This document shows, one piece after another, positions 17,280 through 24,866 of a stretch of DNA of 36,257 bases. The notes beneath the pieces were generated by a model. It saw only the letters and a list, made by a program, of their open reading frames with translations, was not told the origin of the DNA and searched no databases. Source of the stretch: Nodosilinea sp. LEGE 07088 (GTDB lineage: Bacteria; Cyanobacteriota; Cyanobacteriia; Phormidesmidales; Phormidesmidaceae); the NCBI RefSeq assembly GCF_015207395.1, contig NZ_JADEWX010000045.1, forward strand, positions 1 to 36,257, in the 5' to 3' direction. Every line of letters begins with the position of its first letter. Positions within the stretch are counted from its first letter, which is position 1. Made by a program: the position numbers and the translations under genes.

Positions 17280-18272
17280 ATGAGGGTGTTGGTCACGGGT
17301 GCAACTGGTTTTTTAGGTGGGGCGGTGACTCAACATCTCCACGCCCAGGGGCTAACGGTTCGCGCCACCGGGCGCAACCCACAAATCGGCCAACGCCTTG
17401 CTCAATCAGGCTTAGAATTTATCGCCGCCGAGCTCAGCGATCCCCTCCAGACAACAGCCCTCTGTCAGGACATTGACTGGATATTTCATTGCGGCGCCAA
17501 GACATCATTATGGGGAACCAAAGTGTCGTTTTGGCAAAGCAACGTTCTGGGCACACGCTATCTAGCGGCTGCCGCCCTCAAGGCCAATTGTCGTCGGTTC
17601 ATCCATATTTCTTCGCCCAGCATTTATTTTCGCTTTGCCACCCAATTGAACCTTGACGAAAATACCCCTTTACCCAAACAGTTTATTAATCATTACGCAG
17701 CCTCTAAGGCCGCTGCCGAGGCAGAAATCCAAGCCGCCGTCGGTCAGGGATTAAATGCTCTGATATTGAGACCTCGTGCGATTTATGGCCCTGGCGATCG
17801 CACCATTTTTCCCCGCCTCTTGCGCGCCCTCCAACACAAAAAACTACCCATTATTGGTGATGGCCAAACTCTCACCGATCTCACCTATATCGACAATTGT
17901 GTGAACGCCTGCCTGTGTGCCGCCCAGGCCACATTGCCCCCCAGCGGACGCTGTTATAACATCACCGACGGTCAGCCTCAGTTGCTTTGGCAACTGCTCA
18001 CCCATATCGCCACCGAACTCCAGCTGCCAATACCCAATCAGCATATATCCTCAGGCCTGGCCCGACGGTTGGCCCAAGGCTTGGAATATACTTTTAGGGC
18101 CTTGCATATTGAACGAGAACCCTTGCTTACCGAATATGCCGTTGGGCTGCTCTCCTGCACCACTACCCTGGCCATCGACAGAGCCAGATTAGAGCTGGGC
18201 TATAGCCCCCAAGTCTCAACTGCAGCAGGCATCGCCCAGGTCTTGAACTGGTGGCAAACAACGACATGCTAA
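17280..18272 (+). CDS. NAD(P)-dependent extended SDR (3-beta-HSD/OleD-like reductase or epimerase)
   Basis: Extended short-chain dehydrogenase, 330 aa. The nucleotide-binding motif TGATGFLGG is at residues 6-14. HCGAKTSLWG follows near residue 71, the serine region HISSPS near 111, and the catalytic YAASK near 141-145. RPRAIYGPGD is the usual substrate-domain motif. The overall pattern is closest to 3-beta-hydroxysteroid-dehydrogenase-like enzymes such as OleD, which reduce beta-keto acids, though sugar epimerase activity cannot be excluded. It is the first gene after a strong promoter. Its last codons overlap the start of the next gene (ATGCTAA). Confidence 0.85.
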   Translation: MRVLVTGATGFLGGAVTQHLHAQGLTVRATGRNPQIGQRLAQSGLEFIAAELSDPLQTTALCQDIDWIFHCGAKTSLWGTKVSFWQSNVLGTRYLAAAALKANCRRFIHISSPSIYFRFATQLNLDENTPLPKQFINHYAASKAAAEAEIQAAVGQGLNALILRPRAIYGPGDRTIFPRLLRALQHKKLPIIGDGQTLTDLTYIDNCVNACLCAAQATLPPSGRCYNITDGQPQLLWQLLTHIATELQLPIPNQHISSGLARRLAQGLEYTFRALHIEREPLLTEYAVGLLSCTTTLAIDRARLELGYSPQVSTAAGIAQVLNWWQTTTC

Positions 18273-19117
18273 CCGCCATCGATCTGCGACTCTTTGATGC
18301 TGGGTACTGCCAACATCCCCAATTAGTCGTCTTGCGCAATGGTCGTCTAAAACCGATGAGGTTCCCGGCCATGTTTGCGCTCATCGTGCATCCTACCGAA
18401 GGCGCAATTCTATTTGACACAGGTTATTCACTCAATTTTTTTGAGCTCACTCAACACTTTCCAGAGCGGCTGTACGCATTAGTCACCCCTGTACATGTAG
18501 AGCCTCAGGATTGTGCCGTCGAGAAACTCAACACCGTTGGCATCACAGCTAGGGACGTTCGGCATATCGTGATCTCCCATTTTCATGCTGACCATATCGG
18601 AGCGCTATCGGATTTTCCCCAAGCCACCTATTGGTTCCATGAGCGAGCCTGGAATGCGGTACAACATTTAGGCCGGTGGCGCGCAGTATTCAAAGGGTTT
18701 TTAGCTGAGTTAATACCGCCAGACTTTAGGCAACGCAGTCGCCCCATTCAGTCAAGTGCCGCGATCGATCTATCCAGTCACTTTTCTCCCTTTGCCCAGG
18801 GCTATGATCTGTTTGGCGATAAAAGTTTAATCGCCGTAGAACTCCCTGGCCATGCCTGCGGTCAACTTGGCCTGTTTCTGCAAACCCGCCAAGGGCGCAG
18901 GGTCTTTCTAGCCGCCGACGCCTGTTGGACCAGCCAGAGTTACCGAGAACAGATCATGCCACATCCAATGACAAAAATCTTGTTTTCAGACTCCGGCCTC
19001 TATCAACGCACGCTGCATCACCTCCAACAACTCGCCGCCGCTGACCCCAACCTCCTGATCGCCCCGTCCCACTGTCCAGAAATCCACGACCAGTTTTGCG
19101 ATCGGGGGCTGTTGTGA
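18266..19117 (+). CDS. metallo-beta-lactamase-fold hydrolase, AHL-lactonase-like
   Basis: Cytosolic zinc hydrolase, 283 aa from the ATG at 18266. The metal motif HFHADH is at residues 105-110. Further ligands appear as the His of GHACGQLGL, the Asp of AADACW and the His of PSHCPE, so both metal sites look complete. N-terminal spacing and motifs resemble lactonases of the AiiA/AttM type more than classical beta-lactamases. The GTG at 18251 would add five residues (MANND) and overlap the SDR more. Within this cluster it may cleave a lactone or thioester intermediate, which is inference. Confidence 0.8.
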   Translation: MLTAIDLRLFDAGYCQHPQLVVLRNGRLKPMRFPAMFALIVHPTEGAILFDTGYSLNFFELTQHFPERLYALVTPVHVEPQDCAVEKLNTVGITARDVRHIVISHFHADHIGALSDFPQATYWFHERAWNAVQHLGRWRAVFKGFLAELIPPDFRQRSRPIQSSAAIDLSSHFSPFAQGYDLFGDKSLIAVELPGHACGQLGLFLQTRQGRRVFLAADACWTSQSYREQIMPHPMTKILFSDSGLYQRTLHHLQQLAAADPNLLIAPSHCPEIHDQFCDRGLL

Positions 19118-20436
19118 GTCTTCGCATGCTGCGCGCCTATCTCGAAAGTCGACACCGTCGCTTTACCTCTCGCGGCGCACTCGAACGCTATCAAACCCAT
19201 AAAGTACAAAATCTACTCAAAAAAGTTCTCCCCCACTCACCGTATACGGCAGAACGCTTTGCTGGCCTAGGCGTGAGCCATTGGCAGCAGATAGCACCCA
19301 TCTCAAAACGAGAAATGATGGCCAATTTTGATCGTCTCAATACAGCTCAGATCTCCTGCGATGAGGCCTTAAAACTAGCAAAAAAGGATGAGGAGACTCG
19401 ACAATTTAAAACTCAAATAAATGGAGTTACGGTTGGTTTATCCTCAGGGACTAGTGGCCAACTGGGCCTATTTTTAGTCAGTCGGGTTGAGCAAGAGGAA
19501 TGGGCCGGACGCATTCTCGGCAAGGCTCTTCCAGATTCTTTATTTTGCCCCAAACAAGATCGCGTCGCTTTTTTTCTAAGAGCCAATAACCCGTTATATG
19601 AACGCACTCGTTCTCCCCGGCTAGCGTTTCATTTTTTTGATTTACTCTTTTCTCTATCGCAGCACTTAGAAACCCTAGAGCAATTTAATCCGTCCATTCT
19701 GATTGCGCCCCCATCAGCTCTACGGCAAATCGCCCATCAGATTGAGATAAAAAATCTGCGCCTGAATCCGCACCGAGTCATCGCCATAGCTGAGCCTTTA
19801 GATGCAATCGATGAACAGTATTTTCGCGTCATATTTAAACAGCCCACCATTCACCAAATCTACCAGGCTACAGAGGGATTTCTCGGTGTAACCTGCGCCC
19901 ACGGCACGCTTCATTTGAATGAGGATATAGTGATCGTCGAGCGTGAATGGCTCGATGAGACTCGGTTTTTACCGATTGTCACCGACCTGTTTCGACACAC
20001 GCAACCGATTCTTCGCTATCGGCTCGATGATGTGCTTAAAATTCGCTCCGAACCTTGCCCCTGCGGGTCACATTTTACGGCCTTAAGCGAAATTGAGGGC
20101 CGCCTCGACGATGTGCTAATCGCACCACACCAGCAAGGTGGTGGTCGCAGCATTTATGCAGATTTTTGGCGCCGAAGAATTTTGATGTCAACCCAGGCAG
20201 CTATTCACGACTATGGTCTACGCCAGTGCAGCGCAACGGAGCTAGAACTTTATCTCAAAACTCAGTTTTCCCAAGATGAGGCCAAAGCCAGACAAGATAT
20301 TCACCGGGGTCTACACAATCTATTAGATGAGTGTGGCTGTCTACCCATGCAGGTAAAAGATATTGATGTTTGGCCAGCAGGTGGTATACGTAAGCGTAAA
20401 CATATTGAGCGAGTCTGGAACGATACACAGCGATGA
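19114..20436 (+). CDS. adenylate-forming enzyme of the PaaK / F390-synthetase-like family
   Basis: Carboxylate-activating enzyme, 440 aa. LSSGTSGQLGLF is the ATP phosphate-binding motif. YQATEGFLG corresponds to the A5 motif, LRYRLDDVL to A7/A8, and EIEGRLDDVL to the adenylation hinge. IRKRKHIERV near the end carries the likely catalytic lysine. CPCGSHF matches the cysteine pair of PaaK-like ligases. Similar proteins are often called F390 synthetase-related; their substrate is unknown. The GTG at 19114 overlaps the preceding TGA (GTGA). A TTG at 19096 would add six residues. The gene looks more AT-rich than the ccm and ndh genes, hinting at transfer. Confidence 0.85.
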   Translation: MSLRMLRAYLESRHRRFTSRGALERYQTHKVQNLLKKVLPHSPYTAERFAGLGVSHWQQIAPISKREMMANFDRLNTAQISCDEALKLAKKDEETRQFKTQINGVTVGLSSGTSGQLGLFLVSRVEQEEWAGRILGKALPDSLFCPKQDRVAFFLRANNPLYERTRSPRLAFHFFDLLFSLSQHLETLEQFNPSILIAPPSALRQIAHQIEIKNLRLNPHRVIAIAEPLDAIDEQYFRVIFKQPTIHQIYQATEGFLGVTCAHGTLHLNEDIVIVEREWLDETRFLPIVTDLFRHTQPILRYRLDDVLKIRSEPCPCGSHFTALSEIEGRLDDVLIAPHQQGGGRSIYADFWRRRILMSTQAAIHDYGLRQCSATELELYLKTQFSQDEAKARQDIHRGLHNLLDECGCLPMQVKDIDVWPAGGIRKRKHIERVWNDTQR

Positions 20437-21587
20437 CTGAATTACCTTTTCAGTTGATTGGTATGGCTGCTCTGACAGCGTACCTTGGGCTTTTGCAACT
20501 CAAGCTGTTTTTAAGCCTACGCTACCAGGCGCAAGAGCCTCAAAGCTTACCGATTGAGGGAAAGACAACAATTCTGCAGCCCATCTTGAGTGGGGATCCA
20601 TTATTAGAAGAGATGCTGCGATCCAATTTAGACATAGCACCCGACTGGGTTGATTTTTTCTGGCTCATTGATGAGAATGACAATGGGGCTCGCCAAATTG
20701 CCGAAACATTGATCAAGGAAGGAAATGCATCAGTGCAGGTCATTCTTTGCCCTGCGGTGCCGCCACAGATTAATCCCAAGACATTCAAACTTGGGATTGG
20801 GTTAACTCAGGTTAATACGCCCTATATTGGGGTATTAGACGACGATACGCGGATGGAAGCTGACACCCTGGGTCACGGCCTAGCGCGGTTGCAGGAAGGG
20901 GATATATTTACTGGGTTACCCTACTATCTCAATGGCCCCACGCGCTGGTCAGAACTCACCGCCCATTTTGTCAATAACAATAGTATCTTGACCTATCTGC
21001 CCCTATTGGCATTTATGCGTCCGATTTCTCTCAACGGCATGTTTTACCTGATGCCGACTAAAACCCTGCACCAGGTGGGCGGATTTGAGCCAATATTGCC
21101 CTATCTCTGTGATGATTATGCCCTGGCCCGAATGCTCACTCTGAATAGGAGCCGCATTGTACAGGGAACCACACCAGTGGCTATTCAGACTTGTGTTGCA
21201 GACGCTAAAGCCTACGTTGGGCTCATGCATCGCTGGTTTGTATTTGCCCAGGTTTTGGTGTTTGACCAGACCATGGGAACCCAGGCTTTGCTCATGCTTT
21301 TTTTGGGTGCTCCCCCCATTCTGCTGTGGATTGGATTGGTTAGCCTGGCGTCTTCCTATTTTGGCATGCTATGGCTTTTGGCAGTCCTAATCGTCCGCCA
21401 TATGACGATTCGATCTTTACACCATCAGATTTTTCAGCGGGAAATAGATTTTTCATTTTGGATGTCGATCGCATCTGAACTGCTCCAGCCGATTCACCTC
21501 GTCCATGCTCTACTAGACAAGCGTATTCGCTGGAGAAATCGTGTCATTCAGGTGGCAGCTGACGGTAAATTTTTCTATCGACAGTGA
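20433..21587 (+). CDS. membrane-anchored GT2/GT21-like glycosyltransferase
   Basis: 384-aa protein with an N-terminal membrane segment (residues ~7-30), a GT-A catalytic domain and two or three C-terminal membrane helices (~280-330). The metal-binding DDD is in GVLDDDTRMEAD (residues 136-138), an acidic catalytic candidate in LCDDYALA, and HRW in GLMHRWFVFAQ corresponds to the (Q/R)xxRW acceptor motif. This layout matches ceramide-glucosyltransferase-like enzymes that add a sugar to a lipid on the cytosolic face. ATGA overlap with the preceding gene shows coupling. A lipid acceptor made by the neighbouring enzymes is likely but inferred. Confidence 0.8.
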   Translation: MTELPFQLIGMAALTAYLGLLQLKLFLSLRYQAQEPQSLPIEGKTTILQPILSGDPLLEEMLRSNLDIAPDWVDFFWLIDENDNGARQIAETLIKEGNASVQVILCPAVPPQINPKTFKLGIGLTQVNTPYIGVLDDDTRMEADTLGHGLARLQEGDIFTGLPYYLNGPTRWSELTAHFVNNNSILTYLPLLAFMRPISLNGMFYLMPTKTLHQVGGFEPILPYLCDDYALARMLTLNRSRIVQGTTPVAIQTCVADAKAYVGLMHRWFVFAQVLVFDQTMGTQALLMLFLGAPPILLWIGLVSLASSYFGMLWLLAVLIVRHMTIRSLHHQIFQREIDFSFWMSIASELLQPIHLVHALLDKRIRWRNRVIQVAADGKFFYRQ

Positions 21588-22183
21588 TGATCATCTACCA
21601 TGCCCCAGCACCACTGCCCTACACGCCGCTTAAAGTAGCCTTCGTCACTGGCTTGAGCGATCCTAACAGCTGTAGCCTGAGCCTGCTCTACCGACAATTT
21701 ATGGCTGAGCTAGATTGTCTAGAAGCGTGGAAGATTTACCTTAACTTCCCCTATATACCTGGGTCAAATCAGCCAGAAAACACGCCGATTCTCAAGGCAG
21801 GTCTGGCAAATTGGAGTCAGTTTCTAGGGGCGCGATCGCCAAAATATCGAGCCGCTATCCGATTTCATCTAGCCAATATAGCCACCTCATCAGAGCGATC
21901 ATTTTTCATTGCTGGGAGCTGCGGTCTGGAAATTTTGAACCAGGCCTGGACTGCCGCGATCGCCCCTAACCAATTACACATCATGGCCCTTGGTCCGGTT
22001 GCTCGCACCTATTCTCCGATGCCTTGTACGATGGTGCAGGGTTCTCGTGACTATATATCTCGCTATTTTTTCAGCCAGGTAGATGTGCTGGTTCCTGGGG
22101 TAAATCACATGGGCTATGTGCAAAATGCTGATGTTTTTGCCCTAGTCAACGCTCAGCTTCGCCATGTAGTTTCAAGTCTATAA
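21587..22183 (+). CDS. small alpha/beta-hydrolase-like protein with a cysteine nucleophile
   Basis: 198 aa, not recognised as a named family. Three segments fit the alpha/beta-hydrolase triad: GSCGLE with Cys112 at a nucleophile elbow after the strand SFFIAG, TMVQGSRDYIS with Asp155 in the usual strand-7 position, and GVNHMGYVQ with His174 near the C-terminus. Early strand KVAFVTGLSD looks like the oxyanion strand. It is short and has no lid domain. The ATG overlaps the previous stop codon (TGATG); a GTG three bases earlier is also possible. In this cluster it could be an esterase, thioesterase or lactone-processing enzyme. Confidence 0.6.
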   Translation: MIIYHAPAPLPYTPLKVAFVTGLSDPNSCSLSLLYRQFMAELDCLEAWKIYLNFPYIPGSNQPENTPILKAGLANWSQFLGARSPKYRAAIRFHLANIATSSERSFFIAGSCGLEILNQAWTAAIAPNQLHIMALGPVARTYSPMPCTMVQGSRDYISRYFFSQVDVLVPGVNHMGYVQNADVFALVNAQLRHVVSSL

Positions 22184-22223
22184 GTTATCATCTATTATTT
22201 CGCGCTAACCGTTGACAGACTTG

Positions 22224-23489
22224 ATGTGGAAAACTCTAAACATTGATTTTGTGGCCCCTCCCTTTGGCGGCCATCTCTATCCTTTGCTGGAGCTTGCCAG
22301 TTACCTACGGCACCAAGGAATGGAAAACCTGCGGGTGGTTAGCACCCCAGCGGCTACCCCGGCGATCGCAACAACCGAGCTCGAAGGGGTATACCTGCTC
22401 AAGGGCGAAGATGCTGCCATCTCAGCCATTGCCAACCCTCCCTACGAGGTTCGCAGTAACCCAAGGCGACTACTGCAGCAATTTAGGGCCAATTTGTCGC
22501 TGATGGCTGACCTTAAACTCCAGCTACGGGGCGTCTGGCAAGGCCGCAAACCCGACTTGGTGATCGCCGATTTTACCCTACCTGTGGCAGGCATGCTAGC
22601 CCAGGAAATGGGGGTGAACTGGTGGACATCGAGCCCAACCCTATGTGCCATCGAGACCCAAACCGGCACTCCATCCTACTTGGGAGGGCTGATGCCGGGG
22701 CAAAGCTGGTACAGTCGCATACGCGATTTTATGGGGCGACGGCTAATTCACAGCTTTAAGACTGGAGTAGGGTGGTGGTTTCGAGATGAGTTGCGATCGC
22801 TCAATATTTCCAGCATTTACCGGGCCGATGGCCATGAACGCATCTACTCACCGACTAAAATCCTGGGGCTGGGGCTGCGTGAGTTTGAATTTGAGCGCGA
22901 CTGGCCAACGGCCTTAGACTTTGTCGGCCCACTGACGGCATCACCAACCTTTCGGCACAGTCCCCCGGTCTTGCCAGCGGGAGTACGCCATGTTTTGGTT
23001 AGCCTGGGCACGCACCTCCTCTGGGCTAAAGCCCCTGCGGCCCTTTTTATTGAGCAGGTTGCGGCTCAGATGCCCGGCGTACATTTTCACTTTTCCTATG
23101 GCGTAGCGGGTGAGCAAAGGCAGCGATCGCTGGCGAATATTCACACCTATGGCTATTTGCCCTACGACAACTATATGACTCACTTTGATGCCGCCATTAT
23201 CCATGGTGGCACCGGAGTGCTGTATAGCTGTATCAAGGCAGGTGTTCCCATGTTGGTTTGGCCCCACGACTATGACCAGTTTGATCACGCTGCACGGATT
23301 ATCTATCACGGTCTTGGTCTCCGCTTTAAAGCTAATTTAAACCACACTGTCAACAGCCTAAATCAATTGTTTTTTGACCCTAAAATTTCTGCCCAAGTCA
23401 AGCGCTTTAAAGCGTTAGCAAGCCAATATAATCCCCAGTCCACTATTTTAGAACTAATCCAGCAGACTTCTGGAATCAGATCTAAGTAG
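22224..23489 (+). CDS. GT1-family (UGT/MGT-type) glycosyltransferase
   Basis: GT-B fold enzyme, 421 aa. The N-terminal half begins with APPFGGHLYPLLELASYL, the classic acceptor-binding start. The C-terminal nucleotide-sugar domain has HVLVSLGTHLL, YGYLPYDNYMTHFDAAIIHGG and the GTG...AGVPMLVWPHDYDQFDHAARI donor signature, where the last part matches the UGT motif ending in DQ. Soluble. Such enzymes usually glycosylate small hydrophobic acceptors or lipids. ATG at 22224 is preferred to a TTG at 22212. The 40-bp gap to the previous gene is the first real gap in the operon. Sugar and acceptor are unknown. Confidence 0.85.
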   Translation: MWKTLNIDFVAPPFGGHLYPLLELASYLRHQGMENLRVVSTPAATPAIATTELEGVYLLKGEDAAISAIANPPYEVRSNPRRLLQQFRANLSLMADLKLQLRGVWQGRKPDLVIADFTLPVAGMLAQEMGVNWWTSSPTLCAIETQTGTPSYLGGLMPGQSWYSRIRDFMGRRLIHSFKTGVGWWFRDELRSLNISSIYRADGHERIYSPTKILGLGLREFEFERDWPTALDFVGPLTASPTFRHSPPVLPAGVRHVLVSLGTHLLWAKAPAALFIEQVAAQMPGVHFHFSYGVAGEQRQRSLANIHTYGYLPYDNYMTHFDAAIIHGGTGVLYSCIKAGVPMLVWPHDYDQFDHAARIIYHGLGLRFKANLNHTVNSLNQLFFDPKISAQVKRFKALASQYNPQSTILELIQQTSGIRSK

Positions 23490-23500
23490 GAAGTTCAATT

Positions 23501-23584
23501 AAATGTAAGACACTGTAGGTTGCGGTTGAGGAACGAAACCCAACTCCCCCATGGGTTACGCGATCGCTAACTCATCCTACATTT
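23501..23584. repeat. MITE-like dispersed repeat
   Basis: The element is bounded by AAATGTA (23501-23507) and TACATTT (23578-23584) and holds GTAGGTTGCGGTTGAGGAAC followed by GAAACCCAAC, a sequence seen as a dispersed repeat in many cyanobacteria. It lies between the GT1 gene and the KAS III-like gene, and may separate the last gene from the operon. Confidence 0.55.
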
Positions 23585-23638
23585 GAATGAGCCCGGCTAC
23601 TTAGCTAACATTTAGGTTCTTATACTGTAAAGCACACC

Positions 23639-24628
23639 ATGAATGTAAAAATTCTGGGCACCGGGCGCTATCTGCCCAAGACCCTACTTCATAGTCATGA
23701 GCTAGAGGCACGTTTCGGATTTGAACCGGGGTCGATTATGAGGCTAAATGGTGTCGAGACTCGGCATGTTGCCAATCAGCGAGCGGGTGAGACCACCTCC
23801 CAAATGTGTACCTGGGCTGCCCAAGAAGCTTTAGCTAATGCAGATTTGGCTGGGGAAGATCTAGACTTGATTATATTTGCCTCAGCCGGACAAGAACAGG
23901 CGTTACCTGATACGGCCCCCTTTGTTCAAGCAAAGCTCGGCCTGGGGGATAGCGGCATTACTTGTTTTTCAGTAAATTCGAGTTGTTTGAGCTTTTTGAC
24001 CGCCCTCGATATCGTTTCAAGTTTTATCCAGTGTGGTCGCTATCAGCAAATTCTAATTGTCTGCGCAGAGATATCCTACGCCTCTTTAAATCCCAACGAT
24101 AAAAAGCTCTACACCTTATTTGGGGATGCTGCCGCTGCCGCCGTTGTGGGGGTTACACCTGACTGTGAAAGCAGCAAAATTCACCGCGCCCATTTTTCAA
24201 CCTTTGGGGAGGCTGCCCATATGGCAGAAATCCTAGGTGGGGGTACCCGCCAACATCCAAACTGCCCCAATATTCGCTTTGAAGATAATACATTTCGCAT
24301 GGATGGACGGAAATTGCTGCGATACTCTCTACTCAAAGCCTCTACTATATTTGAGCAAATCTGGCCCGGCTTAAGCACGGGTGCTACTGATATTGATTGG
24401 GTCATTCCTCACCAGCCATCTCGGCAGGGAATGCTGGCATTGGCGCGTTATTTTCCAGTCGAGAAGACCATCAGAACCCTTCAACATTATGGCAATTGTG
24501 TCTCGGTATCACTGCCCCTTTCTCTCGATCAAGCGATTCGATCAAAACAGTTGCAGCGGGGCGATCGCGTCCTACTCTTTGGCACAGGCGCAGGATTAAC
24601 CCTGGGGGGCATGGTTTTGACCTACTGA
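23639..24628 (+). CDS. 3-oxoacyl-ACP synthase III-like condensing enzyme
   Basis: Thiolase-fold decarboxylating or head-to-head condensing enzyme, 329 aa. The catalytic triad Cys116 (VNSSCLSFLTALD), His258 (VIPHQPSRQ) and Asn286 (HYGNCVSVS) is intact. FGDAAAAAVVG and the C-terminal GTGAGLTLGGMVL are family signatures. It differs from housekeeping FabH in details such as RLNGVETRH, and its place beside an SDR, an adenylating enzyme and a hydrolase suggests a specialised role as in OleA. A TATACT at 23621-23626 could give it its own promoter with a very short leader. Housekeeping fatty acid synthesis is the less likely alternative. Confidence 0.85.
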   Translation: MNVKILGTGRYLPKTLLHSHELEARFGFEPGSIMRLNGVETRHVANQRAGETTSQMCTWAAQEALANADLAGEDLDLIIFASAGQEQALPDTAPFVQAKLGLGDSGITCFSVNSSCLSFLTALDIVSSFIQCGRYQQILIVCAEISYASLNPNDKKLYTLFGDAAAAAVVGVTPDCESSKIHRAHFSTFGEAAHMAEILGGGTRQHPNCPNIRFEDNTFRMDGRKLLRYSLLKASTIFEQIWPGLSTGATDIDWVIPHQPSRQGMLALARYFPVEKTIRTLQHYGNCVSVSLPLSLDQAIRSKQLQRGDRVLLFGTGAGLTLGGMVLTY

Positions 24629-24642
24629 AGCAGTAACCTGCT

Positions 24643-24798
24643 CTAGAAGCGGAGGTAGAGGTGAGGACAATCTGCTTTTGACAATCCAGCAGCGGTAAAA
24701 AAGTAGGTTTGATAATCTAGAAGACGCAACTGCTTCAGCCATTCACGTACAGGGTCATTACCTGCCTCAGTGTTATAAAACCTTGTTATAAAACCTTG
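24643..24798 (-). pseudogene. HigB/RelE-like toxin remnant with a 13-bp tandem duplication
   Basis: A minus-strand frame reads RFYNTEAGNDPVREWLKQL and stops at TAG 24645-24643. The FYxTxxGxxPVREWLKxL pattern is the N-terminal signature of HigB-type RelE/ParE toxins. The rest (ending DCPHLYLRF) does not match the family and there is no proper start. Just upstream a 13-bp unit (TTATAAAACCTTG on the plus strand) is duplicated at 24773-24785 and 24786-24798, shifting the frame. Confidence 0.45.
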
Positions 24799-24866
24799 CA
24801 AGTATGCGCTTATCTTCCAGGGAGCATCCCACTTTCGACAAAATAGTCAGCTGGCCAAATGACTCC

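Noticed and set aside
17248-17283. 10-codon leader peptide before the SDR gene
   Set aside because: Its ATG lies upstream of the transcription start expected from the TATAAT box, so it would not be in the mRNA.
22212-22240. TTGACA as a promoter for the GT1 gene
   Set aside because: The only -10 candidate (TCTAAA) lies inside the coding region after the start codon, so it cannot drive this gene.
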